From assembly GCA_028709805.1 (NCBI GenBank), contig JAQUTL010000017.1, positions 1 through 52,426 of the forward strand: a DNA stretch of 52,426 nt, read 5' to 3'. Source of the DNA: Victivallaceae bacterium (lineage in GTDB: Bacteria; Verrucomicrobiota; Lentisphaeria; Victivallales; Victivallaceae). A program made the position numbers and the translations under genes. Below are positions 8,452 to 23,566 of the stretch, piece after piece. Each line of letters starts with the position of its first letter. The first letter of the stretch is position 1. Below the pieces are notes generated by a model. It was not told the origin of the DNA, searched no databases, and was given only the letters and a program-made list of their open reading frames with translations.

Positions 8452-9276
8452 TCAATCCCAGTTTCCGGTAAACACTTCCGACGCCGGCCCGGTCATCATC
8501 ACCACGCCGTCCGGCTCATAACGCACATTGAGTTCGCCGCCGTCCAGCACAACGGTGATTTCACGGCCGGTGCGGTGGGTGAGGACTCCGGCCACACATA
8601 CGGCACAGCTGCCGGTGCCGCAGGCCAGCGTTACGCCGCAGCCGCGCTCCCACACCCGCATGCGCACCCTGGTGGCACTGAGACGCTGGACAAATTCGAT
8701 GTTCGCCCGCCGGGGAAACAAAGGATGCTTCTCCAGACGCGGCCCCCATTCCTCAACATCAATCTGTGCGAGGTTGTCCACAAAAATCACAAAATGTGGA
8801 TTGCCCATCGACACGCCGGTGCCGGACCAGCGCCAGTTGTTGACCTCAAGATTGACGTTGATCGCGGTGTCGTTCGCCTCCCCGGTCATCGGGATTTCGG
8901 AACGCAGCAGTCTGGCGCGGCCCATATTGACCTCAACCAGCTTGTCCTCGCCGGGAAGCAGACGCGGTTCAACGATGCCGGAACCGGTCTCAAGCCGGAT
9001 CAGGTCGGAACGGGTCAGGCCGTTCTTTTCCATATAACGGGCAATGCAGCGGGTGGCGTTGCCGCACATTTCAGCGTAGCTGCCGTCGGAATTGACGATC
9101 CGCATCTGGGCGTCGGCCACATCGCTGGGGCCGAGCAGAACCAGACCGTCCGCGCCCACGCCGAAATGACGGTCGCAGATTGCAGCCGCCAGTTCGCGCT
9201 CGCTGCATATCGCCTCTTCAAGCGTATTGACAATCACAAAGTCGTTGCCGAGTCCCTGCCATTTTGCGAATTTCAT
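8452..9276 (-). CDS. dapF: Diaminopimelate epimerase DapF
   Basis: This 274-residue enzyme interconverts LL- and meso-diaminopimelate, the step after DapL. The two catalytic cysteines sit in the expected motifs: Cys71 in EMCGNATRC and Cys219 in LACGTGSCAV. The N-terminus (MKFAKWQGLGNDFVIVNT) and GNPHFVIFV are also typical. Length is normal for the family. Its start codon overlaps the gltD stop by four bases (ATGA), indicating translational coupling, and dapL follows after 12 bp, so the two consecutive pathway enzymes are made together downstream of glutamate synthase. Confidence 0.96.
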   Translation of the reverse strand: MKFAKWQGLGNDFVIVNTLEEAICSERELAAAICDRHFGVGADGLVLLGPSDVADAQMRIVNSDGSYAEMCGNATRCIARYMEKNGLTRSDLIRLETGSGIVEPRLLPGEDKLVEVNMGRARLLRSEIPMTGEANDTAINVNLEVNNWRWSGTGVSMGNPHFVIFVDNLAQIDVEEWGPRLEKHPLFPRRANIEFVQRLSATRVRMRVWERGCGVTLACGTGSCAVCVAGVLTHRTGREITVVLDGGELNVRYEPDGVVMMTGPASEVFTGNWD

Positions 9277-10706
9277 GGTCTGCCGTCCTTTCCAAGATAA
9301 GCGTCGGCGGCAGCGGCGGCGTCGCGGCCGGACGCGATCGCCCGGACCACCAGACTGGGTCCGGTTCCGGCGTCGCCGGCCACAAACACGCCGGGAAACG
9401 ACGCGGCGGAATGGCCGTCAGTCTCAAACCAGTGTCTGCCGTTGAGTTTAAGATTGAATTTATTCTCCGCCTGCTCCAAAGAAAATCCCACAAATCCGAG
9501 CGCCAGCAGCACCAGATCGGCCTCGATGGTGTATTCACTGCCGGGGATCTCGGTGAATTTCAGAGGTTTGCCGTCCGGCGAAAACTCCCAGTTCACCCGG
9601 ACCGCGCGCAGTCCGGTGACTTTTCCGTCCCGCCCGTCGAACGACTTGGTGGCCACACACCAGTCGCGCACACAGCCTTCCTTGTGACTGCTGCTGGTGC
9701 GCAGCAGATACGGCCACTGCGGCCACGGCGTCGAGGCGCTGCGGACTTCCGGCGGCTTGGGCATGATCTCAATCTGGGTGACCTTGACCGCCCCCTGCCG
9801 GTTGGCGGTGCCCACGCAGTCGCTGCCGGTGTCGCCGCCGCCGATAACCACCACCTGTTTTCCGGCCGCGGAGATCGGCTCGCCGGAGAAACCTTCGCCG
9901 GAGTCAATGCGGTTCTGCCGGGTCAGAAATTCCAGCGCCGGATAGATGCCGGAAAGTTCGCGCCCCGGAACCGCCAGATCGCGGGCGACCGGAGTGCCGA
10001 CCGCCACCACCACCGCATCGTAATGCCGGCGCAAATAGGCCATGGAAATGTCATCGCCGATCCGGGTGGAACAGACAAATTCCACCCCCTCTTCGATCAT
10101 GATCGCCAGACGGCGGTCAATCACCTGCTTGGCGAGCTTGAAATCGGGAATGCCGTAGCGAAGCAGTCCGCCGGCCTTTCCGTTGGCCTCGTAGACGGTC
10201 ACCAGATGGCCGCGTTTATTGAGGATGTCGGCGGCGGCGAGTCCGGCCGGTCCGCCGCCGATCACCGCCACCGTCTTTCCGGTGCGGAAACGGGGCGGAC
10301 GCGGCTGAACCAGTCCGTCGGCAAACGCCTGCTCAACCGTCAGATACTCAAGCTGACGGATGGTAACCGCCTCCAGATTGAGACCGTTGGTGCAGGCTCC
10401 CTCGCACAGGGCGGGACAGACCCGGCTGGTGAATTCGGGAAAATTGCTGGTGGAGCTGAGCAGCGCCCACGCGTCGGCCATCCGGTTTTCCGCAACGGCC
10501 CGGTTGATCTCGGGAATCGCGTTTTTCAACGGACAGCCCATCGCGTGACAGAACGGAATGCCGCAGTTCATGCAGCGTCCAGCTTGGACGGCAAGCACAT
10601 CACGGCCGGGATGCACCTCGACCTCGGCGTAGTCACGCAAGCGTTCCGCCGCCGGACGGTATGAGGCGTCAACTCTGGGAATATCCAAAAAATCTCTGTT
10701 TTTCAT
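9273..10706 (-). CDS. gltD: Glutamate synthase small subunit GltD
   Basis: This 477-residue FAD and iron-sulfur protein passes electrons from NAD(P)H to the large subunit for reductive synthesis of glutamate from glutamine and 2-oxoglutarate. The N-terminal cysteine motifs (CMNCGIPFCHAMGCPLKN and CPALCEGACTNG) bind 4Fe-4S clusters. Two dinucleotide-binding folds follow, marked by VAVIGGGPAGLAAA and VVVIGGGDTGSDCVG, and a C-terminal FVAGDAGTGPSLVVRAI flavin motif. I place the start at MKNRDFLD (10706) because AGGAG lies just upstream; an in-frame extension to 10757 would overlap gltB and has no such signal. The stop overlaps dapF by four bases. Confidence 0.95.
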   Translation of the reverse strand: MKNRDFLDIPRVDASYRPAAERLRDYAEVEVHPGRDVLAVQAGRCMNCGIPFCHAMGCPLKNAIPEINRAVAENRMADAWALLSSTSNFPEFTSRVCPALCEGACTNGLNLEAVTIRQLEYLTVEQAFADGLVQPRPPRFRTGKTVAVIGGGPAGLAAADILNKRGHLVTVYEANGKAGGLLRYGIPDFKLAKQVIDRRLAIMIEEGVEFVCSTRIGDDISMAYLRRHYDAVVVAVGTPVARDLAVPGRELSGIYPALEFLTRQNRIDSGEGFSGEPISAAGKQVVVIGGGDTGSDCVGTANRQGAVKVTQIEIMPKPPEVRSASTPWPQWPYLLRTSSSHKEGCVRDWCVATKSFDGRDGKVTGLRAVRVNWEFSPDGKPLKFTEIPGSEYTIEADLVLLALGFVGFSLEQAENKFNLKLNGRHWFETDGHSAASFPGVFVAGDAGTGPSLVVRAIASGRDAAAAADAYLGKDGRP

Positions 10707-10731
10707 TTTATACAACTCCTGCTTCTGCGGC

Positions 10732-15300
<4,569 letters not shown>

Positions 15301-15347
15301 AAATATCGTCCAAGCTCCTTTTAAGTTTTTATTTTGCGTGTATATTT

Positions 15348-15364
15348 AGCAAATGCCGTGCCAA
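15348..15364 (-). promoter_or_regulatory. Sigma-54 (-24/-12) promoter of gltB
   Basis: On the minus strand the site reads TTGGCACGGCATTTGCT, matching the consensus TGGCACG-N4-TTGC at every conserved base, with GG and GC correctly spaced. Transcription would begin near 15337, leaving a leader of about 36 bases that contains AAGGAG before the gltB ATG. Sigma-54 promoters require an ATP-dependent activator; none is encoded in this window. Confidence 0.85.
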
Positions 15365-15432
15365 ATCCGCAACAAGCTCACACCGATTGAGCCGCGGGGC
15401 GGCGACCGACACATTTTTGTATATGGCTCCGG

Positions 15433-15458
15433 AAGTGTGATACATTTTTTTCACACTT
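15433..15458. promoter_or_regulatory. Inverted repeat between two sigma-54 promoters, activator site candidate
   Basis: AAGTGTGA at 15433-15440 and TCACACTT at 15451-15458 form a perfect 8-bp inverted repeat with a 10-bp T-rich spacer. It lies about 69 bp from the gltB -24 box and 50 bp from the glnN -24 box, where a shared enhancer-binding protein could sit. The spacing differs from the CRP site, which has a 6-bp spacer. Confidence 0.5.
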
Positions 15459-15508
15459 TTAGCGATAAAAAACGGGATTGCAACGGCAGTCACGCTCGAA
15501 AAACGCTT

Positions 15509-15526
15509 TTGGCACGGCAAATGCTT
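15509..15526 (+). promoter_or_regulatory. Sigma-54 (-24/-12) promoter of glnN
   Basis: TTGGCACGGCAAATGCTT carries the invariant GG and GC with correct spacing; the -12 box is ATGC instead of TTGC. Its -24 half and following bases are identical to the divergent gltB promoter. Transcription would start near 15536, leaving about 35 bases with a GAAAGGAG ribosome binding site before the glnN ATG. Confidence 0.8.
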
Positions 15527-15570
15527 GATGACATGGCGAAAAACAAACAACCCGAAAGGAGTTCAATAAT

Positions 15571-17712
<2,142 letters not shown>

Positions 17713-17723
17713 TAAGGAAAAAG

Positions 17724-17757
17724 GCCGGACCCAAGCCCGCGAGGACGGCGGTCCGGC
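17724..17757. terminator. Hairpin 1 downstream of glnN
   Basis: GCCGGACC at 17724-17731 pairs with GGTCCGGC at 17750-17757. It starts 12 bp after the glnN stop and has no following T-run. It is the first of two tandem hairpins, so it may be a transcript end, an attenuator or an RNA-stability element. Confidence 0.4.
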
Positions 17758-17771
17758 GTTCTCACCCGGTG

Positions 17772-17828
17772 TCGGGCCGGACGGAAACAGACCGGCGGAT
17801 CCGGAGACGGGTCCTCCGTCCGGCCCGA
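17772..17828. terminator. Hairpin 2 between glnN and the purF-like gene
   Basis: TCGGGCCGGACGGA at 17772-17785 pairs perfectly over 14 bp with 17815-17828, enclosing a 29-base loop that has further self-complementary GACC/GGTC and CCGG elements. There is no T-run. The element ends about 45 bp before the purF-like start codon, so it could control read-through from glnN or translation of the next gene. Confidence 0.45.
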
Positions 17829-17873
17829 TGCATTTTCAACCGCTGCCCGGTCTCTTAAATTAATCATTTTATC

Positions 17874-19775
17874 ATGAGCGATCCAGTCTTACACGAATGC
17901 GGCATCGCGCTGTTGCGGCTGCTGAAGCCGCTTGATTACTACCGGCGCAAATACGGGTCGCTGTTTTACGGTTATCAGAAACTTTCGCTGATGATGGAAA
18001 AACAGCACAACCGCGGACAGGACGGCGCCGGACTCGCCGGACTCGCGCTGGACGTACCATCCGGGTTTCCCTACTTTTTCCGCGAACGGTCCAACTCGGC
18101 CACGCCGCTCAAGAGCCTGTTCGACACCGTGAACACGGCTCTGGCCGACTTCGCAGCTAAGAACGGCGACCGGATGGACGACGTCGCCTTCGTCAAAACC
18201 CACGCCAGATTCTGCTCCGAAATCTACCTCGGCCATCTTCGCTACGGCACCTTCGGCCGCAACGACCTCGAAGCCTGCCATCCGTTTGTCCGCGAAAGCG
18301 CCTGCCGCTCGCGCACACTGCTGATCGCCGGAAATTTCAACCTGACCAACGTGGCCGCGCTGTTCCGCCAACTCAACCTTTCCGGCCACCACCTGATGCG
18401 CTATTCGGACGGCAACGTCATGCTCCACCAGATCGGGCATTACCTTGAAGAGGAAAACAATCTACGGCTCAACCGCTGTTCACGCGGCTGCAAACTTGCG
18501 CCGGACGAAATCATGCGCCGGGTGGAGGATGAAATCGACACCGCCGCCATCCTCCGCAACGCCTGCGCAAACTGGGACGGCGGCTTCGTCGTGGCCGGCG
18601 TCATCGGCAGCGGCGATGCCTTTGTGATCCGCGACCCCAACGGCATCCGTCCCTGCTACTATTACTGCGACGACGAAATCGCCGTGGCCGCCAGCGAACG
18701 CCCCCCGATTCATACCGCATTCAACGTTCCGTGCGAGCTGATCCGTGAACTGCCGCGCGGCAGCGCGCTGATCATAAAACGCAACGGCAAAGTCGCCGTG
18801 GAGGAGTGCATTCCGCCCGCCGCCCCCGCCGGATGCTCGTTTGAACGCATCTATTTTTCACGCGGAAACGACCGCGATATCTATCAGGAACGCAAAGCGC
18901 TCGGCCGTCATCTCACTCCCGCCGTACTCGACGCGGTGGACAATGATATTGAAAACACCGTTTTCTCATTTATTCCCAATACCGCGGAGGTCGGCTTCAT
19001 CGGTCTCAAGGAGGGGTTGCAGGACCGCCTTGCCGATCTGCAGTACGAACTGATCCGCAAACTCGCACCGGGCGACGACGCCAATCTGCGCCGGATACTC
19101 GCCATGCGCGTGCGCTGTGAAAAAATAGCGGTGAAAGACGCTAAACTGCGCACCTTCATCGCCGACAGCATCAACCGCCATGAACTGATCGGACACGTTT
19201 ACGACACCACCGACGGCGTGGTCCGCCCCGGCGTGGACAATCTGGTGGTGCTGGACGACTCCATCGTCCGCGGCGCCACCTTGCGCGACTCCATCCTGAG
19301 AATGCTCGCCAGACTGCGCCCCAAACGCGTTGTCGTCGTTTCAACCGCCCCGCCGATCTGTTACCCGGACTGTTACGGCATCGACATGGCCAGTCTGGGT
19401 GAATTCGTCGCCTTTGAAGCCGCCGTCCGCCTGCTCCGCCGCCGGGAAAAAGCCGACATGCTGAAAAACATCATGCTTGAGGCGCAACGCCAGCTCACCC
19501 TGCCCGATCATCAGCAGATAAACGCGGTGAAACCGCTTTACCGGACATTCTCCGTTGAGGAGTTAAGTTTGGAAATCGCCGACATTCTGAAACCGGAGGA
19601 TTTTCCGGCACAGCTGAAGATCATCTATCAGTCGCTGGAGAACCTGAAGCTGTGCTGTCCGAACCATCGCGGCGACTGGTATTTCAGCGGAGACTACCCC
19701 ACCCCCGGCGGCAACCGCGTGGTGAATCAGGCGTTTGTGAACTATATGAACGGCGTCTCCGGCCGCGCCTACTGA
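17874..19775 (+). CDS. purF: Amidophosphoribosyltransferase (PurF-like, long form)
   Basis: This 633-residue protein combines a class-II glutamine amidotransferase domain with a phosphoribosyltransferase domain, the architecture of the first committed enzyme of purine synthesis. The N-terminus HECGIALLRLLKPLDYY, followed by MEKQHNRGQDGAGLA and LGHLRYGTFGRNDLEACHPF, matches the long Bacteroidota-type form. Cys9 would be the nucleophile after removal of an eight-residue propeptide. The PRPP loop VVLDDSIVRGATLRDS lies near 454-469. It is longer than the E. coli enzyme. No Shine-Dalgarno sequence precedes the ATG (ATTAATCATTTTATC). Placement behind glnN suggests coupling to glutamine supply; a specialised paralogue is the main alternative. 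Confidence 0.8.
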   Translation: MSDPVLHECGIALLRLLKPLDYYRRKYGSLFYGYQKLSLMMEKQHNRGQDGAGLAGLALDVPSGFPYFFRERSNSATPLKSLFDTVNTALADFAAKNGDRMDDVAFVKTHARFCSEIYLGHLRYGTFGRNDLEACHPFVRESACRSRTLLIAGNFNLTNVAALFRQLNLSGHHLMRYSDGNVMLHQIGHYLEEENNLRLNRCSRGCKLAPDEIMRRVEDEIDTAAILRNACANWDGGFVVAGVIGSGDAFVIRDPNGIRPCYYYCDDEIAVAASERPPIHTAFNVPCELIRELPRGSALIIKRNGKVAVEECIPPAAPAGCSFERIYFSRGNDRDIYQERKALGRHLTPAVLDAVDNDIENTVFSFIPNTAEVGFIGLKEGLQDRLADLQYELIRKLAPGDDANLRRILAMRVRCEKIAVKDAKLRTFIADSINRHELIGHVYDTTDGVVRPGVDNLVVLDDSIVRGATLRDSILRMLARLRPKRVVVVSTAPPICYPDCYGIDMASLGEFVAFEAAVRLLRRREKADMLKNIMLEAQRQLTLPDHQQINAVKPLYRTFSVEELSLEIADILKPEDFPAQLKIIYQSLENLKLCCPNHRGDWYFSGDYPTPGGNRVVNQAFVNYMNGVSGRAY

Positions 19776-20698
19776 CGCCGTCCGGCTACCGACGCCGGCC
19801 GCGCCGCGGTGTAGTATCCGATTATGCGCCCGGCGAGATCGCGTGTGCATGTCCAGGAAACGTTCACCCGGCTGCCGGCGGCCGCCACTTTAAGACTGGC
19901 GGCGGTCAGCATGGCGAGGTCGCCGTCATCCGGCATCAGCACCGGAAGCATGGTAACGGCGAATATCTGAAGATTGACGGCCAGACGGGACGCAGTCTTT
20001 TCGTCCGAGCAGACCACATTTCCAGCCGCCTCCACCGCGTCGGCCGTCGAGAAACGCGCCGTCAGCAGCACCGAGTCGACGCCGCGGGTAAACGCCGCCG
20101 CCGCCGGTATCCGCGCCGGAGCCACCGCCACCGCCAGAAACGCATCGGCCGGCGCGCCGGAGAATTCAACCGGAACCAACGACGATCCGGCAACGCCGGA
20201 CAATATTCCGCTCCCGGACGTCAAATCACCGACAAAACACACCCCCGGCTCAAAATAGATCGCGGACGGTTCAAAACTCCCGCGAAAATTGCGATTGACA
20301 CTCTCCGGCGGAAACACCGCCGCGGCCATTTCACCGACATTCGTCCGCCGCAGCGCAACGCCGGAGGCGCGTTCAAGCATTGAGAAAAAATCCTCCGGCT
20401 CCATAGCCGTCCGCAACAAAAGCCGCTGATTTTTCGGGTGAAACGGTTCATAAGCCGCCACCGCAACACTGGAAAATTCGGCAAAATCACCGGAAAAATC
20501 ATAGGCGCCGTCCGCCGCCGCGGAAAGTCCGGCATTCAATCTGCGCAGATCGGCCTCCAGCCAGCTGCCGCGAATCGCGGCAAGATCGGCGTATCCGACC
20601 ATAACCGGCGATGCCGCCAGATACTTGAACACCGCATCGGACTCAATGCCGCACAAAAACAGCGGCAGACAACTCAGCACAAGAAAAAATTTCACCAT
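19769..20698 (-). CDS. Secreted protein of unknown function (pair, second gene)
   Basis: This 309-residue protein has a signal peptide (MVKFFLVLSCLPLFLCG). The mature part has alternating helices and strands and many Ala/Val residues, with SPVMVGYADLAAIRGSWLEADLRRL at the start and a FSGAPADAFLAVAVAPARIP segment near the middle. I do not recognise the family. Its start overlaps the stop of the upstream gene at 20692, so the two are translationally coupled. Size, secretion and domain order resemble the upstream partner, which suggests an ancient tandem duplication. The 3' end overlaps the convergent purF-like gene by seven bases. Confidence 0.6.
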   Translation of the reverse strand: MVKFFLVLSCLPLFLCGIESDAVFKYLAASPVMVGYADLAAIRGSWLEADLRRLNAGLSAAADGAYDFSGDFAEFSSVAVAAYEPFHPKNQRLLLRTAMEPEDFFSMLERASGVALRRTNVGEMAAAVFPPESVNRNFRGSFEPSAIYFEPGVCFVGDLTSGSGILSGVAGSSLVPVEFSGAPADAFLAVAVAPARIPAAAAFTRGVDSVLLTARFSTADAVEAAGNVVCSDEKTASRLAVNLQIFAVTMLPVLMPDDGDLAMLTAASLKVAAAGSRVNVSWTCTRDLAGRIIGYYTAARPASVAGRRQ

Positions 20699-21609
20699 CC
20701 TTCGTCCTCCAGACCGGAAAGACGGTCGTCCGCCGCCGCTTCAGCCATTTTTTGCTTTAAAATTACGACCACACGGTCAGCCAGTCGGCCGTCAACCGTC
20801 ATTTTCCATCGCAAATATCCGGCGCCGGCCTGAATCTCAGGCAACACCGTAAGTTCATCGACCAGTGCGCGATCACCGGAAAAAAACATAGTCACCCCCA
20901 AGGTGTAAAACGCCTCCAGCACGCCGCGCAGCGCCTTGGGGTCGGAAGTATGCCATGTGCTGTCCACCGTGAACGAGTCGTTGGAAAACGTCACTTCAGC
21001 GTCCACTCCGGACGTGCCGCCAAAAAGCGCGGCGAACTCGCGCCGCTGTGGAAAAACCAGATGACAGGCACCCGTCGCGTCATGCGCCGGGCGCTCAGGG
21101 AAGAACCGGCCGGGGCCGTCGGCGCAACGCAATTTCCAATCCTCAACCGCCGACTCCTCTCCTGCCCAAGCCAGATCAGAAGCAGAGAACATCAGCACAT
21201 ACGGCCGAACTCCCGGCTCCGTGGTATTTAGACAAACAATTGCTCCGCCGGTTCCATTTTTCAGCAAAAATTTTTCCTTGTCAGCGGCGGCCGCCGCAGC
21301 GACAAGCGGTTCAACCGGTGCGAAAAAGCGCAGATGCAGTGCCGAAGCGTCGCCGTCCTCCCAGTCGAGCAGCAGCGTGGCCACCAGCGGCGTCGCCGCC
21401 GGATCAAGTCCGAAGCGGGCCGCCTCCCGTTCGATTCCGCCGATCAGCGGAACGTCACCCTGCCAGACTCGGTACAACTGCCGGAACAGTCCGCTGGAAT
21501 AGAGCCGGCCGGTATCGATCTGAATATACGACACCTCGCCGGCGGCGGCTCCGGCGCCGAGCCAAAGCGCCGCCAGTACGGTCAGCATAATCCGTCGTCC
21601 GGCCGTCAT
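20692..21609 (-). CDS. Secreted protein of unknown function (pair, first gene)
   Basis: This 305-residue protein has a signal peptide (IMLTVLAALWLGAGAAAG) and no obvious anchor. The mature chain opens with EVSYIQIDTGRLYSSGLFRQLYRVW, contains a stretch resembling its downstream neighbour (FFPERPAHDATGACHLVFPQRREF), and ends in a charged tail (KQKMAEAAADDRLSGLEDEGW). I recognise no catalytic motif. It begins 15 bp after the aspS stop on the same strand, so it is probably transcribed with aspS, and its stop overlaps the next start. A role in envelope assembly or substrate binding is possible but unsupported. Confidence 0.6.
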   Translation of the reverse strand: MTAGRRIMLTVLAALWLGAGAAAGEVSYIQIDTGRLYSSGLFRQLYRVWQGDVPLIGGIEREAARFGLDPAATPLVATLLLDWEDGDASALHLRFFAPVEPLVAAAAAADKEKFLLKNGTGGAIVCLNTTEPGVRPYVLMFSASDLAWAGEESAVEDWKLRCADGPGRFFPERPAHDATGACHLVFPQRREFAALFGGTSGVDAEVTFSNDSFTVDSTWHTSDPKALRGVLEAFYTLGVTMFFSGDRALVDELTVLPEIQAGAGYLRWKMTVDGRLADRVVVILKQKMAEAAADDRLSGLEDEGW

Positions 21610-21624
21610 ATCATTCCGGCCGGG

Positions 21625-23430
21625 TTACTGCTGCTGTTCTTTTTCCTGCTTGTCGCGCTCCTTTTTGGGGAGAACGACCTGCAAATGCAGTTCGCGCAGC
21701 TGCTTGATCGTGGCCTCGGCCGGAGCGTTCATCATAAGGTCCTGCGCCTGCTGGTTGAACGGGAAGGCGATGATTTCACGAATATTCGGCTCGTCAGCCA
21801 GCAGCATAACGGTACGGTCCACGCCGGGGGCGATTCCGCCGTGCGGCGGCGCACCGAGCTTGAAAGCGTTGATCATGCCGCCGAACTTCTCGTCAACCAC
21901 GCTGCGCGGATAACCGGCGATCTCGAACGCGCGGTACATCACCTCCGGCAGATGGTTGCGGATGGCGCCGGAGGAAAGCTCAATGCCGTTGCAGACAATA
22001 TCGTACTGATAGGCGAGAATGTCCAGCGGATCGCGATTCAACAGCGCCTCCATACCGCCCTGCGGCATGGAGAACGGGTTGTGACTGAAGATGATCTGAT
22101 TGGTTTCCTCGTCCAGTTCAAACATCGGGAAATCGACGATCCAGCAGACCTTGAACTCATTTGGGTCGATCAAATTGAGCTGACGGCCAAGTTCCGGGAT
22201 GACCGCGCCGCCGATCTTGCAGACCGTCGCTTCTTTGTCGGCCAGGAAGAACAGCGCGTCGCCGTCTTCGACCTTGCAGAAGTCGTGCAAACCGGAGACC
22301 ACTTCGGGAGTAAGGAACTTGACGATCGGGCTTTTCACCTCCGAACCGTTCCAGATGATGTACCCCATTCCTTTGGCGCCGTTGGCCTGCGCGAACTTAA
22401 TCATATCGTCGAAAAATTTACGCGGCTTGCCGGCGACTTTCGGAGCTTTCATCGCCCGGACCACACCGCCTCCGGCGACCACTCCGGCGAAAGCGGCGAA
22501 TCCGCTGTTCTCAAAAAATTTCGAGACATCGATCATTTCGATCGGATTGCGGAGATCCGGCTTGTCCGACCCGAAACGCCGCATCGACTCCCGGTAGGGA
22601 ATCCGCGGGAACGGCGCCGAATTGAATTTCTTGGTGCTGAATTTGCCGAAAATGTCCATGAACAGCCCTTCGATCACCTCGAAGATCTCGTCCTGGGTAA
22701 CAAAACTCATTTCAACGTCAAGCTGATAAAACTCGCCGGGAGAACGGTCGGCGCGGGCGTCCTCGTCGCGGAAACACGGTGCGATCTGAAAATAGCGGTC
22801 AAATCCGGCAACCATCAGAAGCTGTTTGAACTGCTGCGGAGCCTGCGGCAGCGCGTAGAATTTGCCGGGATGAAGACGGCTGGGCACCAGATAGTCGCGC
22901 GCGCCTTCCGGACTGCTCGCGGTAAGAATCGGCGTCTGATATTCATTGAACCCGATTGAGGTCATATAACGGCGCATCTCGGCGATAACCCGGGAACGCA
23001 GCAGTATATTCTTGTGGAGCCGTTCGCGCCGCAGGTCGAGAAAACGATAGCGCAAACGGGTGGCTTCCGGAGCCTGATCGTCCTTCGCGACCTGGAACGG
23101 AATCTGTTCGGCCTCGCCGAGCACTTCCATGGTCTCGGCCACCACTTCGATTTCGCCGGTTTCCAGACGCGGATTCACCGTGCTCTCGGTCCTTGCCACC
23201 ACCGCTCCTTCAAATGAAACGACGGTCTCCAAGCGCCAGCGGTCAAGCTCCTGATAAAAATTCTTTTCAGGGTTGATGACTATCTGAGTAAGGCCGTAAT
23301 GGTCGCGGAGGTCGATGAAAATCACGCCGCCGTGGTCGCGGACGCTGTGAATCCATCCGGCCAGTTTCACCGTTTTGCCGACATCTGTTTTGCGCAGTTC
23401 CGCGCAGTTGTGAGTTCTGTACATTCCCAT
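21625..23430 (-). CDS. aspS: Aspartyl-tRNA synthetase AspS
   Basis: This 601-residue class-II synthetase charges tRNA with aspartate. The N-terminal OB-fold anticodon-binding domain is clear ([31 protein letters not shown]). The linker [14 protein letters not shown], motif 2 around [22 protein letters not shown], the bacterial GAD insertion domain and motif 3 ([14 protein letters not shown]) are all present. His33 in RDHGG is the residue type associated with non-discriminating enzymes that also make Asp-tRNA(Asn), whereas E. coli has RDLGS; this is suggestive only. AGGTGG precedes the start. Two secreted-protein genes follow within 15 bp. Confidence 0.96.
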   Translation of the reverse strand: MGMYRTHNCAELRKTDVGKTVKLAGWIHSVRDHGGVIFIDLRDHYGLTQIVINPEKNFYQELDRWRLETVVSFEGAVVARTESTVNPRLETGEIEVVAETMEVLGEAEQIPFQVAKDDQAPEATRLRYRFLDLRRERLHKNILLRSRVIAEMRRYMTSIGFNEYQTPILTASSPEGARDYLVPSRLHPGKFYALPQAPQQFKQLLMVAGFDRYFQIAPCFRDEDARADRSPGEFYQLDVEMSFVTQDEIFEVIEGLFMDIFGKFSTKKFNSAPFPRIPYRESMRRFGSDKPDLRNPIEMIDVSKFFENSGFAAFAGVVAGGGVVRAMKAPKVAGKPRKFFDDMIKFAQANGAKGMGYIIWNGSEVKSPIVKFLTPEVVSGLHDFCKVEDGDALFFLADKEATVCKIGGAVIPELGRQLNLIDPNEFKVCWIVDFPMFELDEETNQIIFSHNPFSMPQGGMEALLNRDPLDILAYQYDIVCNGIELSSGAIRNHLPEVMYRAFEIAGYPRSVVDEKFGGMINAFKLGAPPHGGIAPGVDRTVMLLADEPNIREIIAFPFNQQAQDLMMNAPAEATIKQLRELHLQVVLPKKERDKQEKEQQQ

Positions 23431-23500
23431 TTGACTGCCACCTGTTTTAGTTTAAAAAGTCATAACCAATAAGTTAGCATACAAAATCGAATTTTCAAGG

Positions 23501-23529
23501 TTGCCGCCGATCTTCAGCCGTGCTATATT
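23501..23529 (+). promoter_or_regulatory. Candidate promoter of the CBM9-like gene
   Basis: TTGCCG at 23501-23506 and TATATT at 23524-23529 are separated by 17 bp. The predicted start lies about 30 bp before the ATG, upstream of GGAAGGAA. Confidence 0.5.
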
Positions 23530-23566
23530 ATCGGCACGAAAAAACAACCGGAAGGAACGCCTTATC

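Noticed and set aside
15433..15458. CRP/FNR site
   Set aside because: TGTGA and TCACA are separated by 10 bp, not the 6 bp of CRP sites, and the repeat lies between sigma-54 promoters, so an enhancer-binding protein is more plausible.
15329..15550. Small open frames in the gltB-glnN gap
   Set aside because: They run across both sigma-54 promoters and the inverted repeat, and have no ribosome binding site or family resemblance.
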